DNA of 64,000 nucleotides, from positions 78,467-142,466 of the forward strand of contig NMRA01000648.1 in NCBI GenBank assembly GCA_002633005.1, in the 5' to 3' direction. The notes below the pieces were generated by a model. It had not been told where the DNA came from, did not search any database, and was given only the letters and a program-made list of their open reading frames with translations. Origin of the DNA: Phoronis australis. Its lineage: Eukaryota > Phoronida > Phoronidae. This document shows positions 1 through 14,252 of the stretch, in pieces. The position numbers and the translations under genes are program-made. Within the stretch, counting starts at the first letter, position 1. The number at the start of each line of letters is the position of its first letter.

Positions 1-430
1 TGTAAACAATTCATAAATGAAACTAACATACATAGATGTATATACATTTAAGTAGTATCTAATATAAGTATCCCAATATTTAGATATGTTATTGCGAATA
101 TATAAAAACAAAAACATGTACATATTCATGTATGGAAATCAGAAGCAGCAATATTGATAAACGGTACATAAAAATTTGACGCAATCAGTGAACGATATCT
201 CGCGGTATCAAAGAACCAGAGCAAATAGTCTTATCCCAAAACATGTACCGAAACAATGGTTTTCAAAGACGTCGCTGCATGCGGCTTCAAAATTGCATTT
301 ATACAACCTCAGATATAAAGCACTTTACCACAAACTTCAAGTATAATGGAACACTTACGGTTTACGAAGGTTAGCGACTGCATGAGCCAACATATAACGT
401 ACATGAGTGCAAATAGAAAACTACACTCAC
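1..430 (-). other. Intron 19 of the chitin synthase (partial)
   Basis: No exon with the expected catalytic-domain motifs could be found here on the minus strand. Short open frames overlapping 346-627 are shadows of exon 19. Confidence 0.7.
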
Positions 431-1563
431 TTTTCTGCTTTTGCCATTCTGTCTTGTTGAGGGTACCAGATGTGACTGGCTATGTACATCTGTGTCGCCC
501 ACCAAAGCACGAAGATTCCTATATGAAAGTAGAAGAGACCGTTGTCTTTGTCTTTTTCGGGACAGTACCAAGAGTACGGACCAGGGATGAACGCATATCC
601 TTGACAGTGAAGTATGATAATGGCTAGAGTTACCGGGGAGGCCAGTGTCAACGGGAGGCTGAAGCTAATCTTCTGCATACAGAGTTTACAAGCCAGGCGT
701 GCAAAGTAAAAACATATCATCGTTGACAAAATCTGCGCAATGGCTGGGGAATATTCGATGAGAAATCCCACAAATGCCAAAGTACTCTCGCTTGAAGTTG
801 AATTGCTAGACGAATTACCAGTTTCCATCTCTTCTAATGCTTTAGTTGCATTGAAGGTGGTCCAAATACCAATTTTGTACCCGGGTACCAGAATGTACGC
901 GAACGCAATTGTCCAGCCGAGCTTCCACAGAGAGGATATCGGTAGTGACTTCTGACGACTCTCGTGCAGTTCTGCCTTGAATTGCCTGACGCTGACTGGG
1001 ATTCGACCAAATAGCCACTTGTCTTGTTCCGCGAAATTCTCCCACCATGTAAGAGATACCAAGAGCAGAGAAAGTACGATTTCCCACGTTAAGGAATCCA
1101 AGGTAAAGCTGGAAAGGTTTTCCCACAAAGAAACCTTTCGCCAGAAACTGTTTACTGGAAAGCGATGACCAGGCGGCGCCATAGTCGTGGTTACATTCAC
1201 TGTAGTCCCGTTGACGGTCGTCATGTCAGCCATCGTACTCGGGCTCTGAGTGGAATCTCCGTTGTTCATTACGGAGTCGTCAACGAATCCTGTGAGGACT
1301 ATTACAATTCCCGCTGTAAGCTGAATGAAGAACGCAGCGCACGTCAAAATTTTAGATATTATCTGCCGACGTTTGAATGCGTTCAAGTCATCGTTTTCGC
1401 GTAACGTAGGCGTGGGCTTCTTTTTAAAGAAAATTTTGCAAAATCCCGGTACAGTCGAGACTGCACTGGTGACAAGTAATGCCCGCACCATTTCTAACTT
1501 CGGAAGAACTCTGAATACCAGTAGACAGAGGCCAAACGTATGAAGTAGTTCAAATATCAGAAT
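431..1563 (-). CDS. Exon 19: chitin synthase multi-pass membrane region
   Basis: A long exon (1133 bp) encoding residues 1053-1429. Several membrane helices alternate with a Ser/Thr-rich loop carrying N-glycosylation sequons (NGT, NVT, NLS, NAT, NSS, NST), so those loops are probably extracellular. The end, [16 protein letters not shown] followed by RMAKAEK, is the conserved WWxTQ...HIWxP...EK block just before the catalytic domain. Acceptor ctatttcag, donor GTGAGT, ending in phase 2; the next exon is off the window. Confidence 0.95.
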
Positions 1564-4500
1564 CTGAAATAGAAGAATATTCGTTTAAGTTGCATCAAAC
1601 AAAATAAAATACGGTACAATATTTTCTGATTTAGCAAGCCTATTTTTGCTTCTCAATTTATCGAAACGCAGAGTACTTCGTGAGAAAAAGGAAACTTGGG
1701 CTTAAAATTTTATATTTTCAGCTAACGAATATAATCACTGACCTTTGTATAAGTATTGACCTTGAAAGTTTGAAGACGTGTATTGCGTTTCGCATATAAA
1801 GGAGACTTACCTTTAGTAAGCAACGGAATTTTGGGAAAGGCATGCTTCCAAACATGGCCTTGAAAAGATAGGTAAGGAACGTGAGGCAGTATGGCACACA
1901 GACGCACACGATCACTAGAGTCAAGTGTGAGTTTCTCGCTTCATCGTGTTGTTCTTTGAGTGGATGCTGGAAAGTGCAAGTCACAGAATCAGGGACGGTT
2001 AACAGCAAGGTACTTGAGACACGTCCCGTACCTTCAGGTGTTCCGTACCGCCACCAAACGACGATAAAGCTAGTATATTACGTACAACGAATTTCCTCAC
2101 AAGTTTATCAAGCACTTGCCTACAATATATTTTGCTGAAATTTAAGTTTGTCTGCTTGTCAAAACAAGTTATTGTAGAGCAGTGCTCATTCTTTTAGTTT
2201 TCAATTTAGATAGGTTTGGGGAATAGTTTGTTTGATTTAGTAGCCTAGTTTGCACGTGGAGCTTTGGGAGACTCGTTAAGAAGAACTGTCCATTTAAAAC
2301 GACCCACATAATGTCTAATTTGGCAAACTTCGGAACATCGTATCTCATAAATAGCTGGTCGGATTCCTATAAAACTTTTTGCACTGTTCTACAAAACGAC
2401 ATTAGAAATTGTGTTTGAAGTGTTCCACTTTTGCATGAGTTTCTATTAAAACAATTTGCTGAGTCGAGCGCAATTAATTGAACAAACAGAATAATTGACT
2501 ACTTGCAAACTGCATACTTCCTGGAGGACCGAAGATCTGACACTTTGATGTCTGTCCGCAGTCGATCAGAACTTAAGGAAATTTCACCTTATCGGCACTG
2601 TATTTTTGAATTTGGGTACTGAACATCAAAATACTCAGCGCACAACACTGATTTTCACGACAAGAGTCGACTCTACCGCAACCTGTACACCACCAGGACT
2701 CAGAATTATCATTCTTTTGAGACTGAACAATAAATGTTATCAATACGGAGTTTTATAAAATGACCGTAACTACTTTTATAGCGTTCCAATTAAGTATAAA
2801 CCTCAGACCATACTAGGAATCACGTGAAGTTATTCCATTATTTCTTCCGTTATATAGTTCACGGTAATTTTTTGTTTCAATTTGAAGTTGGCGGTTTTCG
2901 GCATTCAGCTCGGAACACAACGCGGTATGCCATTTTTAACAGTTGTCAATTAACTACGGCTATGAAGCGAAGTGACTGTGGAAGTTTGGTGGTAAGTGGG
3001 CAGCACAGGGGCCCCCAAGTTAATTTTGCTTCGGGTCCCGAAAGGTTATGAACGGTCCTATCTATATGTACAGGGGTCTGTTGTTGATATAGAGTCCGTC
3101 TGCTATGCTGACAGTTTTTGTACTGGTGTACGACAATGACTAGTCAAATAGATTCAAGCACCCCCTGACGACAATTTGTAGCAACTCGTATTCGTGTCGT
3201 CGTCCTCTAGTTTGGTTTGTATTTTTGTTCGAACACGATCTAAGTCAAAGAACGCGTGCTCATAATTTTATACCAATCAGAGACCAAGTTGGCTTTCGCT
3301 GCAGAAATCTAAGGAGTCGTCCAATAATGTATGTACGCGAAAACTAGCGAAAAATGGAACTGGATGACTACGAAAGACACCAGTTGTTTAACGGCTAGAT
3401 GATTCATACTTACACTGTCATTGTTCACCGTGTGATGCGCAATAGCTGACGTTAACAGCAACAGCGAACCTTTGCTAATAACGGTGCAGCTGAGAACAAT
3501 GGCGAAGATGAAGAAATACATGAACACTTTGAGACACTTTAAGAAGGAACTGAAATCCTCGCTGGCACTTGAGCGCTCTCGAGGTATCATTTGAAAGACA
3601 TCCCACGTTTCTCTGAAATTAAAAGCATATTTGTAAGTTAAACGATTTGTATCGAGCTGTTTAAAACCAAAATAATACACTCCAAATTGGATTTGAATAT
3701 TTTATCTTTCAGTGTCTTTCCGATTTATTTTCATTTTTTGTGTAATGTTACATAATTAGTGTAAGTATATTACGCACGTCTTTAGTAATCTCAGTTCGAA
3801 GTGTCCTCGTAAAGTGTAATAAAATTACATGTAATTTTGATGTCACTGTCGTCATTTCAGTGAGTATCGTTATCAAAATAATCAGTGCTATCATTACCGT
3901 TATTCTTAGGAAAAACTACATTACTGTATCTTTCATTTCTTTCCTTTTGGAATAACTCACATTTCTTCGGAAACGAAGTTTTATTTATTAATTTATGTTA
4001 GCTTGTTCAAATAGTTTGTGAACCCATCGTACAGTACATCTCTAGTGGGGCAACAAAGCGGCCTATAGCTGCAGCGCCATTCCACAAATATCATTATATG
4101 GCGTATAACAAAAGTAAACCTACTGAGGGTACTCATCGTCGTCCGTATCAATTTCGTCATCTTCCCCTTCGTAACTGAACCTATTGGCTGGCAGACCGCC
4201 ATTTTGCGGTACTCCACTCATTTCTCCTTTTGCTGACGAGTATGGTGGGGGCGGCATTGAGCCCTGAGTCTCACTGGAATCTCTCGATTCCTCAGACGAC
4301 TGGTCATCTGGTTTTTTGTCCAAAGCCATTGCTTGTGCGTGGACGTCGTCGTTGGTACTCGCGGATGGTTCTTCCATTTTAGGTCGTTCTTCATTGAGTT
4401 CGTTGGATGTAGATTCTAATTCTTTCGCCACGTCAGACAGTAAGGCATAATCCGTTTTCTTCCCGTGTTTTTTCGATATAGTCGAACTTGGTGTGTTCGG

Positions 4501-7500
4501 CTCTGTCTGCTCTGTCAAGGCGTCTAACCTTTTCCCCTCTCTTCTCTCTTGTTCCAATTTCCTATGGCGTTCTTCTTCTTTCATCTATTAAATAAAAAAA
4601 TCTCAATAAATTCTTCGTCAGTGACAGCACAAACGTCAGAGACGTCACGTGATACTGAACCAGCGCATGCGCATTGCCGACCATACTACAAAGAACTTGA
4701 AATTCAGGTTCAATGTCGACACTTGATTGGGTCACACCAGATGACGAAGAAGTCACGTGGTTTGACGTTATGTTTCATACCAAACAGTAAAACTCCAATA
4801 AAAGATGCAATTATGCGCATTAACGTTGCCTCATGGTTACAACATTGCGAGTTCATGGTATCCTAGTTAAGTGCATTGTATTGAAGAAATAAAATGAGCA
4901 GTAATGTCGTTCGTATAAAATTGACTGTCTTAAGTACTAAGTGTTTCTCTCAAGAATGCAATTTCTTTGAACTTAAAAGCTGTTGGTTGTCCAGCAGAGC
5001 AATAGTTGGCGTGCGATACAAAAATGATTATCGTCTCGAAGGTTTAATTACATCTGAAAACTGCGTTTGCGTCATGGTCACTACGTAGCCTCGTTTTAGT
5101 TACATGACCTTGCCTGTGAGAGATTGAACCTACCCGGTTCAAAACCAACGACAGAGAGTACATTAGCGTCGTCAAATTTATACATCACGCTAAAACTCGG
5201 GGTCTCCATTCAAGACACAACTTGTGAAATGGTCGCTGTTAGCAATGCTGAATATTTGTCTTACCTTTCTAATAACGTTTTCTTTAGCGGTTTTGATTAA
5301 CTGTGCATTCCTTTTGCGGCTGAGGTAACCTCTCGCACGAGCTTGAAACTTGGTAGCCAATGAACTAAGAAAGTTTAGCTTATATTCCAACTGTTCTAAG
5401 TCTTTGTCTTTAAGAAAAACCTGAAATTGTAAATATTGGAAACCAAAAGGAGCTTAAGTACATCTAATTACGTTTTAAAATGACAGTAGTTAAAAGGTTT
5501 TAAGTCAACAACATCATTTCTTCGATTGGCGTGTTGTAATCTGGGTACATTCCAGAAGGATTTATGAAGCCCGAACTGAGGCGTTTATCCCAATGTATGA
5601 ATACTCAGCCTCTCTCATATCAGAAGAAAACCTCAGTGAGTTGGTGTGTTACTTCATCGAACAATTTGAGTGGCTGACAATTGTCTCGTGCTCAAGTTAA
5701 TGCTAAGATAAACAAGACCTAAAAGAACAAAATCTTCAAATTTCAGATTTTCGGTAATGAAAGTTCTTACACTTAACAAAATGACTACAGTGAAACTGTT
5801 CGATATAAAACCTCTAATCTTGCGCATCGTTTATTTAAAAGGCACACTACGTTATCCCTGAAAGAACAATGTTATTCTCAGTAAGCCACTCCCCGACTCC
5901 TATTTTCACAAAAATGGCCGAGAAACGAGAAGTAGTAATGACTAATGCCACCCACGCCTTGGTTGATTTGGCTATTATTGCGATCATTATTTCATTATTA
6001 TTGACATAATTTCCTTGAACTGTTTATAATTCAAGACCCACGCAGCGGCAACTGTGCCAAGGTGAAATGACAAGCGTTAAGCTGTAATAACTCAAATTAT
6101 CCCCAGTTGAAGCAATCTATGGACTACATTCGGTCCATGGTTTTATCAAGTGTAGGAGCATTAGACAACCGAAAGAAAAAAGCTAAAACCACAAAACATG
6201 AACAAAAACAGTGGGTTTTCATAGACGGCGCTGCACGGCAGATATAAAATAGCCACATAGAGTACAAAAAATATAAATAAACACCGCCATGCATATAAAA
6301 GCCGGACATCTCGCTTCACTGGAGACCACTTTATGTAGTACAATGATCCAAATATAAAATACATGTATAAAATATACTTGAAGTAAATGATTTTCCTAAA
6401 ATATCCATACATTAAGCATACGCTGACAGACTCATTTACAAAAAAAATGTATGAGGGTAAAAATGAACGTCGTTGCTTTAATAGTTTTAATTGCCGGTGA
6501 CGATATCTTAGTGTGAAGAAGAATGACGTGTATTCACTTCACAATGATAGTCACTCCATATTTGACCTCAAATTGATGCAACTTCTGCATTAAACATTTA
6601 TCGATGCAACTGCAGGAAACCCAACCCAGTAAGGCTTTAAATGACAATATTAAACCAATTTATCCGCATCTTTCTGACACACCTTAAAAAGCGAAATACG
6701 ACGATGCCTTTACAACATCAGGTAAACAAATTACTGTGGTATACGACAAATACCTCTTTATTTCCTTATTAGTCTTGATTTCTTTAATTTGTCAAAATGA
6801 CAAAAGTTGATGCATACTTTAAAATGAAATAAGTAAGCCTTGAAGCTATTGGTTCAACCACGAGATGCCCCTTAGAAAATCCCGTTGAATTTATTCAGCA
6901 TTATAAAAATATTTTCAAATTGTGGGCCGTTAACAGCATAGAAGTTTATTACTTCGTAATCGCTATTCAAGCAGTCAAGCAGCCGCGTCCTTATCGTACT
7001 AATGTTAAAGAAGTCGAGACAAGAACAATTTTATTCAGTATAAATTTTACGATGTATCTGTCCGCTTTAAAACCTGGCAGGAATTGGTAACAGCCTCACA
7101 GAAATATGCCATAATTCATGGAAATACCCTAGGTGTCAACGAACTTACAACCGGAAGCAAACCTGTACACGCACACCCAAAACCTCTCATGGTCTGTCAA
7201 AATTCTGCAAACCTCTAAACGCTGATTTTCGACTCGACATATTATCTAGTCGATGTAAAGCTGTAGGTTTTTGGTATAAATTTCTTATTTGCTTACAAGG
7301 AAATGAAAACGTCTTAAACATGAAATGAATGTAGCCGATGCGTCCTTAATAGGTATAGTGAGCACTGCTTAGATGATATGACCACTACCTTGGGACACAT
7401 CGTTTAACACCATGGCGCGTGCCGAATCTTTGATTAATTTTGCCACGGCCACAATGTGCTCTTTCATAGGTGTTATTTTTGATTTAATAAACTTTGAAGT

Positions 7501-10321
7501 TGAATATTTTTGACATGACACTCTAGCGCTCACTTTAATGTTAAGCATTCTTATCAAAGATTCAGCGATAACGAAGTCTTTTTTTATTGATAAAGTATGT
7601 TTCCAAGTGTCAGTGTAGACACCTGTCAACCATCCCAAACAAAATCTTCGCATATGTCGAACATATGTATATCAGTAAACTTCTGAAGGCTAATTGGGAG
7701 AGTTACAGCTTCTCTGACAGCCATAAAATAAAGTGAGCGTTTACCTTTGACGAACCAACCGCATAGTCTTGAACTTCAAGCTCGTTTAAGATGAGTTCAC
7801 ACGTTTGTCCCGTGGCCCCCAAATACTGTGTCTCGGCAGTTCCAATGGGCCCGTATCTAAAGAAAGTGCAACCAAGTTTGTCATGTGCTTACCTCAAAAA
7901 AAAAATCCGGCAAGTAGCACCAAATAGGCGCGTCTCAAGTCCAAATCAAGTGAAAGCCTTGTGGTCAATAATGTTTATGTGCATCACCGTCACCTTTCAT
8001 TTTCATTTTGTCACTTGTCAACAAATAAATAAACTTTATTAATGTCATTTTAGTTGTACTTATGCCAACCTGAAATGCGTTGTCTAGAGCACTCATTAAA
8101 TCATGGATCAACATTTTGAAAACTAATGACAGGAGAACAGAGTCGTGAGAGAATGGTGGTCAGGTCGCTAGGCAACTGATCACGCGCACACAACAATCTA
8201 TATTAGAAGGAAGGGCAGAATGAAAGTGACTGCGGCTACTTTAGAAACGCCTCAAGTCCAGCAAACAATGTATCCCTGGCATAATGACCTTTGATTCTCA
8301 TTTGCCTGTCCTGTCTCAAAAACCACGGTAGTCTGAGGACTAAGACGGTTAGATTCAAACGAAACCCAATTTTGCTTGTTTTTCATGGAAATGAATCATT
8401 GTCTTTTATTGATGTGGCTTCGAAAACTCATCGAAGCGACGAGTTCTTGAATTCTCTGACAAGAATCCCGGAAACGTGACTTGGTGTCCCCGGCCCAAAA
8501 AGTCTGAAACAATGTCAATGACCTGACAATGATCTCAACTTGAGCTCCCCTGAGTTCATTCATCGCCTTTCGGTAACCGTCATTGTTGGCCGCTAACAGC
8601 ACAGCTTGGCAGTGATCTAGCGGAAATGGAAATTTGTGTCACCACGAAAGTGAGGGTGACCTCCGCCAACTAAGAACAGGCGAAGAAAAGAACGTTCTTA
8701 GAGAAAACAGAGTGTTGAAGTGATCGCAAATCAATTGAAAGGTGGAATGTTTTGAGGGAGAAACTGGGCCTAACAACGAAGAGTGAATTTGCCAAGTTTT
8801 AATGAGACCAGTAAGTTCACCAATTAAAAATGAATCACTGTCTGATATTTTCAAGCAACCCAATCTGTCGTCGGGGTCAGCAACACTACCGTTTCCGCCT
8901 CCTGACCCTTTCTACTTTGTTCGTGTCAGTTGCGAATTATGACCCTTGCATGTATATACATACATGTATGTATAATCAACGGAGTGTAGAATTTTTAATC
9001 CTTAAGGAAATAAGATTTTTAGAACACGGGCAAGGTGCAGAATTTAACATACTGTATTTATTAATTATCAATGAGTACTAGGAAATAAATTTCACGTGCC
9101 ACTATTCATAATGAATACATATTATGTGTGGTGGTAAGGCCGTCTACTTCGTCAATTTTCTGCTGATTAAAAATACAAGTTTTCGTTGAAGAAGCGAAAA
9201 AATTTGCAAAAACTCTTCATCTTGTCTACTTTCAAACCCAGACAATTCAAACCAATCAGAAGTGGATTTAGCAACTTTAATGTACGTTGCGTCTGTGTAA
9301 TGACCTCATTTAATATGTTGCAATTGTACTTTAGCACAAAGTTTTTGTTTGACATAATTTAGGGTCACACTCACCTCTCCAGAAAGTCGCTAATTTCCAT
9401 TCTGGTCGCATAGCCGCTCTTTCGTATTCGTGCAATCTCCACCAAGCCGTTGAAGCGAAGTTGCTCTTTCACAAGTTCGCAGTTGAATCGATCCGGTCGG
9501 CTGTGCGGATTCGGCTTGATGCAACGCACGAACCAAGGATTTGTCCGGTATAACTGGGACATTAGTTCGGACAGCGAGTTCTAGAAATGGACAATGATTT
9601 CCATAAATAATACACACAAAAATTGAAACAAAGGATTTTGGGAAGCCCCGTTTCTCTGTAACATTACAAGCAACCATGAACTCCTAGCATTAGTGGAAAA
9701 CACAGGTGTTGCGTAACAAAAGAACACCGTCTTCTTGCGCATTTTAGCATGATCACCATCGTAACTTCCGGAACTGATTCAAATATGACATAATAGTCCC
9801 CACTTCGATCTTGATTACGATGCACCCATTCTTTAAAATCACGTTCGAATTATGCTCAATTGTTTTGTCTCCAATATATAAGTCTGAAGAAAATGAACAT
9901 TTTCAATTATTACCTTGAAAATCCCAAAGCAAGTATTTTCCCGGTTTCATTGAAATTCACGTACATGTATGCCCCATCCATATATGTACGGCTGTTCGAG
10001 CAGTTTCTACACAGAAGTTTAACGAAGATTTTTTTTTTGTTTCGTTTTCGTCAGTTACCTTAAAATGGGCAAGGACAGTTGATTGAATTCGCACAGAGTC
10101 GTGTTGAGTTCCCGGTGTCTCTTTCAGTCTGAAAGTTAAAGTGGATGGTTGCATAATATACTAAAGGATTAATTACGTGTAAAACAAGAAGTCATTTCGC
10201 ATTCACAAGGTTGCTGTTGCAGGCTTTTTATGTTCGTGGTGGTTACACATCTGTACCAGATATTCAGTCAGTAAAAAACCCCGTGGTTACCGACTAGAAA
10301 GAGAAACAACAACAAAAACAA

Positions 10322-10365
<44 letters not shown>

Positions 10366-13300
10366 ACAAGAAAATGGTTATAGTACCGACTAATAGCAGT
10401 TGTAACTAGACGCCAGAATTAACAAGCCAGTGTATTCGACGCCGGCCACCGGGTTTATCGACATAATCAAAAACTGAAAGAACCCCAATATTTACCCACT
10501 TTTGAATTTAATAATAAGTATTACATATGCTTTCAGAAGTTTATCAAATACATTGTTCCAATCTACTAAAACAGAATTATTTGAATATTATAAAATTGAG
10601 AAATTTATTGTCCAAAAATTGCCAGTTGCAAGTTTTCAACAGTAGATGGACCCTGTTCGAAGAAGACTGAAAATATTATAGTGGCCGAGAGTGAATGTTG
10701 GTGACCGGGAAAACAGATAATACAACTTAGTTATAATGTTTGTTTACATTGCCTATGAGTATGACTGAACAAATTTTTCAAACCATGGAATGAGTTCAAT
10801 GTCAAGCACAATGTTTGACATTCACTCGCTATTCAATTATATTGTCGCGGGAAGGAGCACAAAACAAGAGGTGGGTTGTTTCAAAGCCTGTAAATTTGCT
10901 CTCGATTCGATTCGATTTTCAATTCTAGTTTTTGGATTTGATACTTTAATTCAATTACCAAAACACATGCAAAATGGAAAAAAATGTATATTCCGCAATC
11001 TAGGGTACGCATACTTGTGTTTTCTCTCGTTTATTCAGGGCAACGGCAAGTTGGTGCCAAATTGTCGTTTTTGCACTGTGTTGAGTTTGGTGACTTACCG
11101 TAGAAATTTTTTGCTTAGACGGTTTGTTTCGAGACGGAATGCCTTTGTAAAATAAGTCGTTACGAATACTGACCATCAGGATATCATTCGAGGTATGTTG
11201 CTTAATCTGGATGAATCTTACAAATGTGTCTTACCGTTGTCGTAATCCATGTGCAGCCGTTCTGGAAACACTGTGTCGGTGCATTGTACTAAACAGATCC
11301 GCATGTGTGTTCTTTCGTTTTAGATGGGGTTTCATTTTCTTCATACTTGTGTACCTTGAGAAGTTGCCAGTGTTGCTCATTGTAGGGGTGAAAAGTTCCT
11401 TAATGAAGTCGTTTGAACTTGTCAACAAACAAGAAACAATGCCAGAGCTTAGTGCATCACGATTTTTCACCAAAAAACCTGTAGCGTCATACTGAACCTG
11501 TAAATGAAAGTACACAGCGTAACACAGTCCTTTCAAGTATCCGACAAATGAGCTCTTAGGGATCAAATTATCGTGTTGCAAATACTAAGAATGATTTATT
11601 TGATGATGGGATTAAATTGTGAATGAAATAGCTCACCTGTCCTGCATAATGACGTATTCTGAATACTTCATAATCACCGTGGGGTTTTACGTAAAGTTTA
11701 GATTTGCTGCAGTTTTCGGTTAATTTCCGCACAAGGCTCCCATCGGTTGCTTGTGGAAATCGGGATTCTTCGTCGATGAGGTCGAATATCCCCGCTTTCT
11801 GGAAAGGAAAGACAAATTAGGATTTAGTCAAGGATCGTGTTCAAATTACTTGCATCCGAATAGAACATTCGGGCCATCGCTGTGCAACAGGCCCGCGTGA
11901 TGCCATCCAAATATTACATGTACGTAGAGTACTGATCCGTACGCAGTTTCTCCTGATACAGCAAGGATATATTCAGTTTTAGGATTTCTGCTCTTTTACA
12001 CGTTCCAAATACAAAACGAGCAATGCACTTAACCGAATTCGGCATACGCGTTAATGGCTACCAAATACTGGTATTCTACAGCACCAGTCTTTAAACTTAC
12101 TGCTTTGAATAGGTCCAATAGTGGCTCGTTGTTCTGAAAGACTATGGTAGTCCAGTTGATTCCGTTGTCTTCGTACTCTCGTTGCTCCATTTCAAAAATT
12201 CTCGTATTGAAGAAGTGTTGTAATTGTTCGTTCGCAAAATTTATGCACAGTTGCTCGAAGCTATTCACTGAGAAGTTTTCGAATCCGGACATGTCGAGAA
12301 TGCTTATTGATGTCGCCTTCTTACGAACGCTTGAAATAAAAATAAAAATAAAAATAAAAATGAAACATCTTTTGTTAAAAAATTAACGGGATAGGTTACG
12401 AACAATCTTCAGTAATGTTCATTTTGTTCTTGTTGGAGGAACAAAACTTTGTCAAATTTTCAACGAAACATGGTTTAATGAAGGACTGTTACAAACATTT
12501 ACTAAATATAACTCGAACACTGAAGTAAGAGAGTATGTTAGTGGGGAAGTAACATTTGGATAAAATGGTGTTTTCTTCGCAAATTCACTGCCCAAACCAC
12601 AGCATATAGTACAAAGTCATATCATGGTCACATATCGGCCGGTAGTCGGTCGATCCTGCCACCATATCCTGATGCCTAACAGGCTTGGACGATTTTTGTA
12701 GAATCAGAAAAGCGTTGAGTGCTTTTGACGTTGACACCGGATGTCGCTTCCGATAATCGTCTGACTTACGGCCAATATGACCTTTTTCTCCCATTAATTC
12801 ATCCAAATGGCGTCTGAAGCTTTATGAGAGCCAGACATAACATCCGAAAGTTTATACCCATTCCATACAACTGGGAGTTTAATTTAGCGAGTGATAGAAA
12901 AGGCACAATATTTGAAATTTTACCTTAAAAATAGTAGTATACCCCTTTTGTGAAATCCAAGATCAACCAATAAGTTATTTACCTTTGTGCTGTTCCAAGA
13001 TCCTGGTTGATTTGTCCCACAATCCAACCGAACAGCCGTGCATACAACGCTTTTGCCAAGGCATCTCTACCATCGTTTGCTTGCTCCAAGGTTTTAAACC
13101 TGACGACAGTTTCTCCTCGCATTACAGACGTTGAAGATATTAAAGATTCTGTGAGTTCTGTTTCGTCTATTTCCAGCAAACTTGCAGCTACAACGCAATT
13201 ATGAAGTTTAGAGCCAGGTTAAGTTTTCGTGGACCAAGTTTCTTGCGAGGAAAACGAAATCACGCAACACCACGCGAAACCTAGCAAAATGGCGGCCACT

Positions 13301-14207
13301 GAAATCATTGGTTGGTGAGGATGGAAGGTCGAGTTACTAAATAATGGAATATAATTCATTATTTCCGTTCCATATAGGAATACTTATCGTCGCAACACAT
13401 AGCAAATGTGTTGCGTCTACAGAACACACTAGTTGGACTGTGTCGCCTGCAATACACATGCCTACTGTGTCTCTGATTCTTTGATTTTGCATTCGTAGGC
13501 TTACCGGTATTTTGAGCCGTCACAAAATAAACATGGAAAAAGCAAGCAGGCATCACTGTGAAAAACAGACAACAACGAAAGTTTAAGATGGCTACTGTAC
13601 GTGCAATATTCTTACCAATTTTTAACGGCTTCTCGTGATCTATGATGACAGCGTGACATTCTTCATCAGACCGGAACTCAATGTTAGTGAGATGTAAGAT
13701 TGCTGCCAATATGGTATAAATAGTAGCCATATCCTGTAAGATTGTATAAACACTATCAACATTGATGGTAATAAACGTAACGATGTTCATATTGGCCATG
13801 GTCACGATGATTATGACGATGACGATGATAACGATGACGAATATGACGACAATGATGACAACGACAACGACGACGATTACAAGGACGAGGAGAAGGATGG
13901 TGACAAAAAAACAAACTCAGTTAAACATTCTTAAATAGTGTATTTAAAATTTACCGTTTCATTGAATCCACAAAGATCCATTGCTTTGTTTTGCCTTTCG
14001 AACATTTCCTTCCATTCAAGGAACTGAGGGGTACCTTCCAAGATTGGGCACTTGCCAAAATCACCCGTGATAATTCTAAATGAATAGAAGAAATGTCTGT
14101 TATCATTGATATTTTATTAGTATTATAATTATTATTACTATTACTATTACTATAATTACTATTACTATTACTATTACTATTACAATTACTATTACTATTA
14201 CTATTAA

Positions 14208-14252
<45 letters not shown>

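Noticed and set aside
1967-2070. Upstream extension of exon 18
   Set aside because: The frame stays open, but only the cactttccag acceptor at 1967-1968 gives the phase needed by exon 17 and the expected family sequence.
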